NCBI GenBank assembly: GCA_963755985.1
Contig: CAVWLO010000002.1
Span: 1 to 64,000 of the forward strand
Length of the DNA: 64,000 nucleotides
From: DASXMT01 sp963755985
GTDB lineage: Bacteria; Actinomycetota; Acidimicrobiia; Acidimicrobiales; RAAP-2
Direction: 5' to 3'
Shown here: one piece after another, positions 9,495 through 18,365 of the stretch
Numbering within the stretch: the first letter of the stretch is position 1
How the letters are laid out: the number at the start of each line of letters is the position of its first letter
The notes under the pieces: generated by a model
What the model was told of the DNA's origin: nothing
Database searches by the model: none
Seen by the model: the letters and a program-made list of their open reading frames with translations, nothing else
Program-made: the position numbers and the translations under genes

Positions 9495-10190
9495 TCAGTC
9501 AGTGGCCTTCGTCGTTCTGGTCTGATCCACGTGGAGCAGGATCGGTAGCGCCGCGGTGAAGATAACCAGCGCCGCCGTCTGTGGCCACAGGACGCCGTAG
9601 CGGACCAAGAAGGCGCCGAAGATGGCACTGACGGCGAAGATACCGATCGACGTGCTCCGCCTGCCGGCGCGGTGGTTGTCTCCCCCGGCCAGACGGGTGT
9701 CGGTGAGCAATCCGGTCATGGTCAGGGTCATAACGTTGGTGGCCAGGTCAGGCACGCCCCATCTCCGGACGGCCGCATTCTGGATCCCCATACCGAAGGC
9801 CAGGATGCCGATCACGGTGAAGCGGGCGTCGCCGTGATACTGGGGATGGACGATGAGCGTCGCCACCACTGCGCCTGCCAGGGCCAGCCACTCGACGGCG
9901 AAGGCGATCCGGTGCCTGCCCAGTGACGACCGGAGCCTGACCAGACGGCCTCCAGCTACTGCCCCGATGGCGAATGTCCCGAGAGCGATGACATAGGGCA
10001 GTACCGACAGATTGGTTGCCGTTCCCTTCGTGCCGATGGCAAAGGCCAGGTACACCAGGTTGCCCGTCATGATCTCGGCGAAGACCTGACCGAGGCCCAG
10101 GAAACAGGCCGCATCGAGCATGCCGCAGATGCACGTGATCAGGTAGATCCCGACGATCAGAGGCGGGAGACGCCGACTGGGCAGGTCCAC
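9495..10190 (-). CDS. DUF1275 (YoaK-like) membrane protein
   Basis: About 231 residues with six or so hydrophobic segments. Family features include an early GMLDAACFLGLGQVF followed by MTGNLVYLAFAIG, and later FGMGIQNAAVRRWGVPDLATN. DUF1275 proteins are inner-membrane proteins of unknown transport role. The frame is open farther upstream but would overlap the 3' end of the SGNH hydrolase gene, so GTG at 10190 is preferred; TTG at 10196 is an alternative. It probably shares a transcript with the hydrolase gene just upstream. Confidence 0.85.
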   Translation of the reverse strand: MDLPSRRLPPLIVGIYLITCICGMLDAACFLGLGQVFAEIMTGNLVYLAFAIGTKGTATNLSVLPYVIALGTFAIGAVAGGRLVRLRSSLGRHRIAFAVEWLALAGAVVATLIVHPQYHGDARFTVIGILAFGMGIQNAAVRRWGVPDLATNVMTLTMTGLLTDTRLAGGDNHRAGRRSTSIGIFAVSAIFGAFLVRYGVLWPQTAALVIFTAALPILLHVDQTRTTKATD

Positions 10191-10212
10191 GGGCAACCCG
10201 TTCCCAGAATCC

Positions 10213-11341
10213 TCAGCTGCTCGAGGACTTGAAGAGCTGGGTGACCACCGCCTCGACCTTGGTGGCGATCGCCTTCTGCCCTGCGGGCGTCGGGTGGAAG
10301 GCAGCGGGGTTGGGGTCTTCCAGGCTCGAGTAGTGCGGATAGATCGAGAACCCGTAGGCCATCGGTGCGACGTAGCTACCGGTTGTGTCGGTGGCACACC
10401 ACTGGTGGCCGTCGTAGGTGTTGGACAGATCAGCCACCGCGATGTTCGTGTCGTGATGCTCGGTGGCGTAGGCGTTGATCGTCGTGACGATGTCCCGGTC
10501 GAGCTGGGTGACCAGTGAGGAGAAGTAGGTCAGCTGGTCGTTGTAGAGCAGCCAGGTGTCCGGGCAGAAGTTCTTCCCCCCGGCCGGGGCGTTGGCTGGG
10601 AGCGGGTTGGCATAGGTGGTGAACACGATCTTCGGCGGTTGGCCCTTGGACCCGAGCCGGGTTCCTCTCGCCTCGATCCAGCCGGCCAGGGTGGTGAGGT
10701 TCTTCTCCAGAGTGGGGATGTAGTCGGTGAAGTCGTGCTTGACGACATCGTTGGGCCCGTTCGGCTGGGCCGCGGTGCATTGGACGGCGGAGAACGGGTG
10801 GTAATAGACGTACTCGGCGCACTGGGTGACGATGTCCACGAACTTCACGTCGTCGGCCCCCAGGGTGACCAGCACCAGATTGGGATCGGCGGCCGTGTAG
10901 CTCGGGTTGAGGGCGGTGCGGGTGTCCCAGTTGCCGAACTCGGGCGGCACGGTGGCGCTCCACGGACCGGAGATCCCCTTCTCGAACGTGGCCCCGGTGC
11001 AGGCCAGCTGAGTGAATGATGCCTTCGGGTAGGTCGCCGCCAGCACCTGGCCGTAGGCATCGGCCGACTGGTGGCAATCCTGATAGGGACCGGCCCAGGT
11101 CGGATTGGCGTCGGCCGGGCCCACCCACTTGCCGGTCGAGGTGTTGAAGGTGAAGCCGTAGAGGGTCCCCTCACCCGAGGCGATCGAGTCCCCGAGCTGG
11201 ACGATGGCGGTCGGCCCGGTGGTCGGCGGCGTGGACGCCGAGGCCGAATGACGAGCCGCCGGCGACGACGCTCGACAGGGTGAGCAGAGCGCAGAGGACT
11301 GTCGCCAATCGGCTCTTGAGCTTGGTCCTCGGGGCGATCAT
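10213..11341 (-). CDS. Secreted SGNH/GDSL hydrolase (one probable frameshift)
   Basis: The catalytic frame contains the block-I nucleophile motif IVQLGDSIASGEGT, then LACTGATF, LVLVTLGADDVKF (block III-like), and a C-terminal block with the His (AAFHPTPAGQKAIA). It also has several cysteines typical of secreted esterases of this group. The signal peptide (ATG at 11341: MIAPRTKLKSRLATVLCALL) is in a different frame from the catalytic part, so a 1-nt shift must lie near 11225-11260. Without correction the only start in the catalytic frame is GTG 11124, which would lose the nucleophile Ser. Family members are lipases or acyl-esterases acting outside the cell; the substrate is unknown. Confidence 0.8.
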
Positions 11342-11451
11342 GAGGGACGGATCCGGCTCGAGGATGGGTTGGGTTCATGACCGAGTCGTCCCGCCATAGC
11401 ATCGAGATGTTACCCAGAGGTAGCCCCAGCGAGTAGGCATGGAAGCCGGTC

Positions 11452-12318
11452 ATGACCGAAGAGGACACCCACGACGAGATCATCCTGACCTTGAGCTGTC
11501 CCGACCGGGTGGGGATCGTCCATGCCGTCGCCGGGTTCCTGGCCGCGAGGACGATCAACATCGTCGACAGCAAGCAGTTTGCCGATCCTTCGACCGGCCG
11601 GTTCTTCATGCGGGTCCAGGCCGTTCCCCCGCCGGGAGCGCAGCTCGAGGTGCTCCGTCAGGAATTCGGCTCCCTGGCCGAGCAGTTCGACATGACCTTC
11701 GAACTGCATGACGCCCGTGAGCGGCCCCGGGTCCTGATCCTCGTCAGCCGGCTCGGGCACTGCCTCAACGACCTGCTCTACCGGCACAGCATCGGTGCAT
11801 TGAAGGCCGAGATGGTGGCGATCGTGTCCAACCATCGGGACTTCGAGGACCTGGCCCGCTCGTCCGGCATCGACTTCCACCACTTGCCCATCACGGCCGA
11901 GACCAAGGAGGCACAAGAGGCGAAGTTGCGCACGCTGGTCGACGAGCTGCGGGTCGACCTGGTGGTCCTGGCCCGGTACATGCAGATCCTCACCGATCCG
12001 ACGGTGGAGCAGCTGGCCGGCCGAGCCATCAACATCCACCACTCGTTCCTGCCCAGCTTCAAGGGAGCGTCCCCGTACCGGCAGGCCTACGAGCGGGGCG
12101 TGAAGGTCATCGGGGCCACGGCCCACTACGTGACCAGCGAGCTCGACGAGGGTCCGATCATCGAGCAGGAAGTTGCCCGGGTCGACCATGCTCACTCACC
12201 CGAGCAGCTGGCCGAGGTGGGCCGGGACATCGAGTGCGTCACCCTGGCCCGGGCGGTGCGGTGGCACACCGAGCACCGGGTGATGCTGAGCGGCCACCGC
12301 ACGATCGTCTTCAAGTGA
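11452..12318 (+). CDS. purU: Formyltetrahydrofolate deformylase
   Basis: A 288-residue protein of normal length for PurU, which hydrolyses 10-formyl-THF to formate and THF, supplying formate for purine synthesis and balancing one-carbon pools. An N-terminal ACT domain (about residues 9-85, starting LSCPDRVGIVHAVAGFL) is followed by the formyl-transferase fold. The catalytic NxHxSxLPxFxG pattern appears as INIHHSFLPSFKG, and the catalytic Asp lies in TSELDEGPII. ATG at 11452 fits the family N-terminus. It is a single gene, divergent from the SGNH hydrolase and convergent with the NRPS/PPTase scar. Confidence 0.95.
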   Translation: MTEEDTHDEIILTLSCPDRVGIVHAVAGFLAARTINIVDSKQFADPSTGRFFMRVQAVPPPGAQLEVLRQEFGSLAEQFDMTFELHDARERPRVLILVSRLGHCLNDLLYRHSIGALKAEMVAIVSNHRDFEDLARSSGIDFHHLPITAETKEAQEAKLRTLVDELRVDLVVLARYMQILTDPTVEQLAGRAINIHHSFLPSFKGASPYRQAYERGVKVIGATAHYVTSELDEGPIIEQEVARVDHAHSPEQLAEVGRDIECVTLARAVRWHTEHRVMLSGHRTIVFK

Positions 12319-12351
12319 TTGCAGTTCTCATGGGCCGTCCGTCCCAAAGGT

Positions 12352-12436
12352 GAGCGCCGTGTGGCCCAAACCGCCAACCCGAGCACCGGGATGGCCAATG
12401 CCACGATGACCAGCGCCGTGATGACGACCTTTCCGT
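12352..12436 (-). pseudogene. Relic of a P-type ATPase 3' end
   Basis: On the minus strand this short stretch encodes ALVIVALAIPVLGLAVWATR, then RSPL. This is nearly the same as the C-terminal tail of the intact ATPase at 18366-20750 (ALVIVALAVPALWLAVWATR). Nucleotide similarity extends over about 80 bp, with the shared run GCGCCGTGTGGCCCA. Nothing else of the gene remains; it ends where the PPTase remnant begins. Confidence 0.7.
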
Positions 12437-12470
12437 GGTGCGACCAATGCCCTGCTCGTTGGGAGAGAGC

Positions 12471-12820
12471 CTAACTCTCCCCGAGAACGTGCCAGGCGAC
12501 CGTCACAACATGAGTGGGCTCGACGCGGATCTCGATCGCAATAGGTCGACCGCCAGTACTCGAGACCACTCGAGGCGGTGCGGTCCTCACCTCGTGGTGG
12601 GGGAGCGAGCGCACCAAACCCTCGCCGGTGAGCTTGGCGGCAGCCTCTCGCGCCGTCCAGATTCGGGAGAAATTTCGAGCCGCGCACCGTCGGCCGTCGC
12701 CGATCGCTTGACCCGAGCAGCCTCGCTAGAAGTGAACCATCGCCCGGCGAGAGCGACGTGATCGGTCGGCCGCGTCGCGACTCGATGTCTACGCCAACCT
12801 CGTGCTCCGGAGTTCTCCGT
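12471..12820 (-). pseudogene. 4'-phosphopantetheinyl transferase remnant
   Basis: Three frames together spell the core of a Sfp-type PPTase, the enzyme that activates carrier domains of peptide synthetases. They are HEVGVDIESRR (Mg-binding GVDIE), then DHVALAGRWFTSSEAARV, then FSRIWTAREAAAKLTGEGL (the WxxxEAxxK motif) and VEPTHVVTVAWHVLGES with stop at 12471. Two frameshifts are needed and the N-terminal half is missing. The upstream end is fused directly to a broken adenylation domain, which suggests one deletion removed the end of the synthetase and the start of this gene. It would have served the NRPS upstream. Confidence 0.75.
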
Positions 12821-14778
12821 GAGCGTCTCGCCTCCCGAGACGATCGCACGGACGCTGGCCGGCATGGCACGGTTGTCGAGTAGCCCATCTAGAACGCTCG
12901 GAACGGTGCTGAGGAGGGAGATCTCGACCTCGGGGTCACGCAGGGCGAGCAGGCTGTCGATGACGACGGCGCAACCCCCGACGGCGAGGGGGGCGTAGAT
13001 CTCGAGCACCGAGAAGTCGAAGTTGAGCGAAAACCCGACCAGGACACGGCTCAGCTCGGCGACACTGAAGGTCCGTGACGCCCAAGAGAGCAAGTTGACG
13101 ATCTCGGCGTGCTGGATGACAACGGCTTTGGGTGTGCCGGTCGTCCCCGAGGTGAAGAGAACATAGGCAGGATCGTTTGCCTCGGGCCGGAGCGGTGGGT
13201 CGGTTCCACGCGACTCGGTTGCCCCGAAGTCGGCGCAGGCCAGTCGTGAGACGCCGGGGGCAGCCAGGCTGGCGGCTCATCGTCATGGAGGACGAGGCAC
13301 AGCGGGACGGCGGTGGCCATGGCGCCGAGCCTGGCCGCCGGATAGGTCGGGTCGAGGGGAAGGTAGGTGGCGCCGGCTCGAAGGACACCGAGAAGCATCG
13401 CGATCATGGCCCCGCAGCGGCGGAACGAGACGCCGACAACGTCGCCGCCTCCGATCCCGGCGGTGGCAAGGGCGTCGGCCATGCAGGCCGATCGGGCGTC
13501 CAACTCGGCATAGGTCATGGTCCCGTCGGGGCCGACGACGGCGAGAGCGTCGGGCGTCCGGCTGGCCTGGGATGAGAATGAGCTCGACGACGCTGCGGGC
13601 GGCAGGCAGCGGCTCGGGCTCACGACACGATGCCTGCACCTGGCCTAGCTCCTCGCCGTCGAGCAGTGGGAGTTGGCTCAGCCGCCGCGAGGAGTCTGCG
13701 ATGCCGTCCGCCAGCAGCCGCTGGAGGCGATGGCAAAGGTCGTCGGCCTGCTGGCGATCGAAGACGGCCAGGTCGAACTCGACCCGACCGACGATTTCGG
13801 CTCCCCCGTCGTAGAAGTCGCAGCTGAGATAGAATTTGGCCGTGCCGGTATGGACTTCGACCCGACTGGCAACGATGCCCTCTCCGAAGCCGGGAACGGC
13901 ATCCAGACCGCGCAAGCTGGCAGACGACCTGGACGAGCGTGTTGAGGTCTCCGCTCGAGGCGGATCGTGCGTCGGCCACCATGCGCTCGTACGGGTACTC
14001 CTGGTTGGCGAGGGCATCGAGGGTGACGGCGCGCACTTGTGTAACGAGCTCGTCGAAGGTGGGGTCGCCGTCGAGGTTCACCCGCAAGGGCAAGATGTCG
14101 GCGAGCATCCCGACGGTGTCTGCAGATCCCGCTCGCTGCCGGTTGGCAGCCGGGGTGCCGACGACGAGGTCACTGGTGCCGGCGAGTCGAGACAGGGTTG
14201 CCGTGAGGCCAGCCAAAATGACTACGAACGGTGTAATCCGGCGCCGTCGCGCCAACCGGCGCAACGCCTCTGCACTCTCGGCGTCGATGGTGAACTCGGT
14301 GACATCACCCCCGGAACCGGGAGAGGTCGAGAGGCCCCTGCAGACGGAGGGCAAAGGGCACGTTGTAGAGAGCCGGGTCGGCGGCGAGAATGGAGCGAGC
14401 GAGGATGCCCTGCTCGGCTAGCGAGATCGCTTCGTCGTCGCTGTTCGGCATCGGTTGGGCTTCAACACGGGGCGCCGTGCCGATCGGACGAGGCTTATCT
14501 CCATCGAGCAGCAGTTCCATGCGGGCGAGCGTCGCCGGTCCCTCAGCGAAAAAATCCAGCGTGAGGCGCCGCCCGAAGCGAAGTTCAACGGCAGAGAGCA
14601 GCGCCAGGGCTTGCATCGAGTCACCGCCGAGGGCGAAGAAGTCCACATCGTCGGGCACCGGATCGATCCCGAGGAGCTTGCCCCAGATGGCCGCGACCAC
14701 GAGGTGCTGCTTCGTGCTCGCGGACGCCGTAGCAGAGTCTGCGGCCACGTCCGCTCCGCAACCAGACGGCTGTTTCAC
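12821..14778 (-). pseudogene. Non-ribosomal peptide synthetase remnant (PCP-C-A, internally deleted)
   Basis: From GTG 14778 the order is as follows. A carrier domain comes first (DVDFFALGGDSMQALALLSA, with the phosphopantetheine Ser). A condensation domain begins (EAISLAEQGILARSILAADP) and then jumps from QGPLDLSRFRG to TEFTIDAESAEALRRLARRR, losing the HHxxxDG half. The C-domain end follows (VVGTPAANRQRAG, GMLADILPLRVNLDGDPTF). Last is an adenylation domain (DGTMTYAELDARSACMADAL, LRAGATYLPLDPTYPAARL, SVRAIVSGGETLTENS) that stops abruptly. Several frameshifts separate these parts. No functional synthetase remains. The 3' end is joined to a PPTase remnant. Confidence 0.8.
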
Positions 14779-15111
14779 GCCTAGACAGTATCCTCGTCCT
14801 CTCGACGCCGCTCGACGAAAACAAGCGCCGGTGTCGGTTGGTTCGCGGCCCACGACCTCCTCCCGCGACGAGCACGCTAAGCGGTCCCACGTGGGCCACC
14901 TGGTGCGCTCATGTTCCCAGCACTCATTGGTGGGATGATGTGACAACGATTAGTTGCGCCCGAGCTGACTCTCAATTTCGGGTGCGGCGCCCAAACAGAA
15001 CCGTTCGCTATAGCCGCCCGGGCGCGGTATGCCGAGTCGGATCTCCCGCCCGACAGTTCGTTTCCGCCCCCGTACGAGACTCAGATCCTGGTGCGGGTGG
15101 GCGGCGACCCG
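14779..15111. other. Intergenic, nothing recognised
   Basis: These 333 bp between the NRPS remnant start and the end of the FAD monooxygenase gene hold no frame with recognisable protein features and no clear hairpin. The promoter of the former NRPS gene probably lay near 14780-14900. Confidence 0.4.
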
Positions 15112-16779
15112 TCACTCAACAGGCACCAGCGCCGACTCGGAGCCCCCGTCAGGGTGAGCCGCTGCGATCTCGCGTTGATGCTGATGCCCGAATACGGCCA
15201 GGTAGTCGGCCACCACTCCGGGATCGCTGCCATCGTGACGCAGTCCGACGAACCGATCGGGACGGACGGCCAGGATGGTGACCCCGTCGACGCCGAGTTG
15301 ATCGGCCACCGACCGGTCCATGCGGCCGACCGGTAGGCCCTCGGGCCGGGTGCACAGGCCGATGACGGCATCGACCGGTCGGTCGAGGGAGAGCGCCCGC
15401 AGCTCGTCCGTGAGCTTGAGGATGTCTTCGCTGTCAGCGCCGTCTCCGCCCAGGACGAACACCGTGTGGCCCGGGCGGTGGGCGAGCTCGTGGAGGGCAC
15501 AGGGCTCTCCGCCCAGCGGTTGGACGGCAGCAGTGGTCGGGAGGAGATCGCCCGGCCCCAGGCGATCGTTGGCGTCGCCCCGAACCAGGCCGGAGTCGGC
15601 GTAGCAGCGGTCGAGCTCGGCCGCGGCGACGGCCTCATGATGGGAGGTCGAGGGATCGGTGAAGGCCCGGCGCATCTCGGCGTCCCGCGCTGTCCTCTCC
15701 TCTGTCGCGGTCATGGCCTGGTTGCTCTCGAAGGCGTCACCCGACTCGGCGATGCGCAGGGCGATCGGGCGGCGTTCGGCCTCGTAGCTGTCGAGAAGGC
15801 CGGGCCCCTCCGCCCCCTGACAGACCAAGGCCAGCTTCCAGCCCAGGTTGAACGCATCCTGCACACCGGTGTTCATGCCGTGACCCTCCGCCGGCGAGCA
15901 GGCGTGGGCGGCGTCGCCGGCCAGGAGCACCCGGCCCGACCGGAAACGGGACGCGACACGCGAGTGGCAGTAGAACCGGGTCGGGTTCTCCACCTCGGCG
16001 AACTCGAGCGACGGCGCGTACCGGCGCATGGTGGCGGTGGCGTCGGCGACCAGGTCGCTCGTCTCCGACGTCGGGCGGACGTAGACCCGCCAGCGCCGGT
16101 GGGGGAGCGGGGTGAGGATCACCGGCGGCACGTCGAAGTGGGCGAAGCTCAGGTCGAAGTCGTCGTTCCATCCCACGAGCGTGGCATCGAACACGGCCCA
16201 CGAGACTTCGAGGTCTGTCCCCGGAAAGTCGATCTGGGCCAGCTGACGCGTCGTGCTGTGCAGTCCGTCGCACCCGACGATCCAAGAGGTGGCCACGTCA
16301 CGGCGTTCCCCGTGCTGCTCGATGGTGGCGACGATGCCATCGGTCCGCTCGTGGATATCGACGAGGCGGGTCGAACGCATCACCCCACCACCGTGGTCTT
16401 CGAGGAAGTCGGTGAGCACCGATTCGGTGAACTCCTCGGAGAGACCCAGGTCGAAGCCATACCGACTGTCGGCCCCGGTGAGGTTCAGCTGGCCCAGCGG
16501 TTGACCGTCCGACCGCAACTGCGCGCCGCGGACCTTCACGCCCTCGTCGAGGAAGCGGCCGGCCAGCCCCAGCGCTTCGAAGATCTCGATCGACCGGGCG
16601 TGGACCACGGTGGCCCGGTCCCAACCGAGCGGGGCATCGTGGGCGTCGATCAACAGGCAGCCGACGTCGCGCCGGGCCAGCTCCGCGGCCAGGAGCAGCC
16701 CGGTGGGACCGGCACCGACCACGACGACGGGCGGGTCAGGCCGGCCGGTGGCCGTCGCAGGGGTCTCGGGCACTTCCAC
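15112..16779 (-). CDS. FAD-dependent aromatic-ring monooxygenase (PHBH/MhpA type)
   Basis: A 555-residue flavoprotein monooxygenase. The N-terminal FAD fold is VVVVGAGPTGLLLAAELARR, followed by a second Rossmann residue pair at LLID. The DG motif is IVGCDGLHSTTR and the GD motif is VLLAGDAAHACSPAEGHGMN. The long C-terminal part (last ~170 residues) matches the thioredoxin-like domain of phenol hydroxylase/MhpA/RdmE-type enzymes, which hydroxylate phenolic or polyketide substrates using NAD(P)H. The start GTG 16779 (VEVPETP) was chosen because the frame stays open upstream without protein-like sequence. It is divergent from the peroxiredoxin remnant. The substrate cannot be told. Confidence 0.88.
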   Translation of the reverse strand: MEVPETPATATGRPDPPVVVVGAGPTGLLLAAELARRDVGCLLIDAHDAPLGWDRATVVHARSIEIFEALGLAGRFLDEGVKVRGAQLRSDGQPLGQLNLTGADSRYGFDLGLSEEFTESVLTDFLEDHGGGVMRSTRLVDIHERTDGIVATIEQHGERRDVATSWIVGCDGLHSTTRQLAQIDFPGTDLEVSWAVFDATLVGWNDDFDLSFAHFDVPPVILTPLPHRRWRVYVRPTSETSDLVADATATMRRYAPSLEFAEVENPTRFYCHSRVASRFRSGRVLLAGDAAHACSPAEGHGMNTGVQDAFNLGWKLALVCQGAEGPGLLDSYEAERRPIALRIAESGDAFESNQAMTATEERTARDAEMRRAFTDPSTSHHEAVAAAELDRCYADSGLVRGDANDRLGPGDLLPTTAAVQPLGGEPCALHELAHRPGHTVFVLGGDGADSEDILKLTDELRALSLDRPVDAVIGLCTRPEGLPVGRMDRSVADQLGVDGVTILAVRPDRFVGLRHDGSDPGVVADYLAVFGHQHQREIAAAHPDGGSESALVPVE

Positions 16780-16890
16780 ATGATGACAGTCCCACTGGAT
16801 CCAACCAAGTGGAGATTGTACGAAGTCACACCCATCGATAGAGTTCTGTGCGGTCTCACCGGGGAGACCTGACCGCAGTGGGAGGATCAG

Positions 16891-17154
16891 ATGGGACTGC
16901 AGATTGGCGAGACGGCGCCGGACTTCGAGGCCGACTCCACCGAGGGCCGGATCAAGTTCCACGACTGGATCGGCGACACCCACTTCAACGTGTCCAAGCT
17001 CTACGGGATGCTTCCCGCCTCGGCCTCGGGCGACTGGAACCAGGGGGAGGACGTCATCATGACCGGCACGGTGTCCAATGACGAGGCCAAGGAGATCTAC
17101 GGCACATGGCAGGAACCGAAGCCCTACATCCGCATCGTGGCCCAGCCGAGCTGA
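16891..17154 (+). pseudogene. Internally deleted 1-Cys peroxiredoxin (87 codons, frame kept)
   Basis: The ends match actinobacterial Prx6-type peroxiredoxins of about 215 residues: N-terminal MGLQIGETAPDFEADSTEGR and C-terminal KPYIRIVAQPS. Two in-frame gaps are evident. After HDWIGD the sequence jumps to THFNVSKLYGMLPA, losing about 85 residues with the PVCTTE catalytic cysteine. After SASGD it jumps to WNQGEDVIMTGTVS, losing about 50 residues. The ribosome site GGGAGG and ATG are intact. The product has no cysteine and cannot be a peroxidase. It could be a relic or an unusual mini-protein. Confidence 0.8.
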
Positions 17155-17200
17155 ACCCCCAGCCGTAGCCCAGTCGGTCCAAACCGGATATGAGAACCTG

Positions 17201-18343
17201 ATGCGAGTACTAGTCCTGGGTGCCGGCTTCGGCGGCTTGGAGCTGACCACCAGACTGTCCGACGAGCTCGGCGAGGCGGCTGAGGTCGTCCTCATCGACC
17301 AGGCCGAGGGGTTCATCTTCGGCTTCTCCAAGCTGGACGTGATGTTCGGGCGGACCGTTCCCACTGCCGTCCTCCATCCCTACCGGGACCTGGTGAAGCC
17401 GGGGGTGCGCTTCGTGCGGGCCACCATCGAGGCCATCGACCCCGAGCATCGGCGGGTGGAGACCGATGCCGGCTCCTTCGACGGCGACGTCATGGTCGTC
17501 GCCCTCGGTGCCGACCTGGACCCCGGCGCCACCCCTGGACTGGTGGAGGGTGGCCACGAGTTCTACACCGTGCCCGGGGCCTTCGCCCTCCGTGACGTCC
17601 TGGCCGACTTCCCGGGCGGCCGGGTGGTGGTCGGGGTGACCTCGACCCCGTTCAAGTGCCCGCCCGCCCCGAGTGAGACGGCTCTGCTCGTCCACGACTT
17701 CCTCACCGAGCGCGGGCTGCGGGAGCACTCGGAGGTCTCGTTGGTCATGCCCATGGGGGCTCCCATCCCGCCGTCCCCGGCCGCGTCGGAGGCATTGCTG
17801 GCCGCCTTCGCCGAGCGGGATATCGGCTGGCGTCCCAACCAGCGGATCGTGGCCCTGGAGCCGGGCCGGAAGGTGGCCACCACCGTCGACGGCGACGAGA
17901 TCCCCTACGACCTGTTCCTCGGGGTGCCGGTGCACAAGGCGCCCGGCGTGGTCGAGGCATCGGGGATGTGCGTCGACGGGTGGATCCCCGTGGATCCCTC
18001 CACCCTCGAGACCTCTTTTCCCGGCGTCTATGCGGTGGGCGACGTCACCAGCGTGGGGACGCCCAAGGCGGGGGTGTTCGCCGAGGGACAAGCGGGCGTG
18101 GTGGCAGCCGCCCTCATCGCCGCGGCCGCCGATGGGCAGACCCCGGTGACCTACGACGGGCACGGCCAGTGCTACCTCGAGTTCGGGCAGGGCCAGGTGG
18201 CCCGGGTCAACGTGACCTTCCTGGCCGGGCAGACACCGACCGGCAGCTACGAAGCGCCATCGAGCGGGTTGGCCGACCAGAAGGCCGAGTTCGGCTCGAC
18301 CAGGATCCGACGGTGGTTCGGTCGCGACTGGTCGACGTTCTGA
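17201..18343 (+). CDS. FAD/NAD(P)-dependent oxidoreductase, sulfide:quinone-reductase-like
   Basis: A 380-residue two-dinucleotide-fold flavoprotein. It starts VLVLGAGFGGLELTTRL (FAD site) with a second nucleotide fold around GGRVVVGVTSTPF. The segment PFKCPPAPSETALL is typical of the SQR/flavocytochrome-c group, and the FAD-closing motif is GVYAVGDVTSVGTPKAGVFA. Family members pass electrons from sulfide or NAD(P)H to quinone or other acceptors. Only two cysteines besides the CPPAP one are visible, so the classic SQR disulfide pattern is uncertain. The gene is convergent with the ATPase (22 bp between stops) and lies 46 bp after the peroxiredoxin remnant. Confidence 0.8.
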   Translation: MRVLVLGAGFGGLELTTRLSDELGEAAEVVLIDQAEGFIFGFSKLDVMFGRTVPTAVLHPYRDLVKPGVRFVRATIEAIDPEHRRVETDAGSFDGDVMVVALGADLDPGATPGLVEGGHEFYTVPGAFALRDVLADFPGGRVVVGVTSTPFKCPPAPSETALLVHDFLTERGLREHSEVSLVMPMGAPIPPSPAASEALLAAFAERDIGWRPNQRIVALEPGRKVATTVDGDEIPYDLFLGVPVHKAPGVVEASGMCVDGWIPVDPSTLETSFPGVYAVGDVTSVGTPKAGVFAEGQAGVVAAALIAAAADGQTPVTYDGHGQCYLEFGQGQVARVNVTFLAGQTPTGSYEAPSSGLADQKAEFGSTRIRRWFGRDWSTF

Positions 18344-18365
18344 GTTGTCCCTCGTCGATAGCTGA

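Noticed and set aside
15466..16872. A long plus-strand frame opposite the FAD monooxygenase
   Set aside because: Shadow frame; composition is Gly/Arg/Val-rich without motifs and the opposite strand encodes a complete enzyme.
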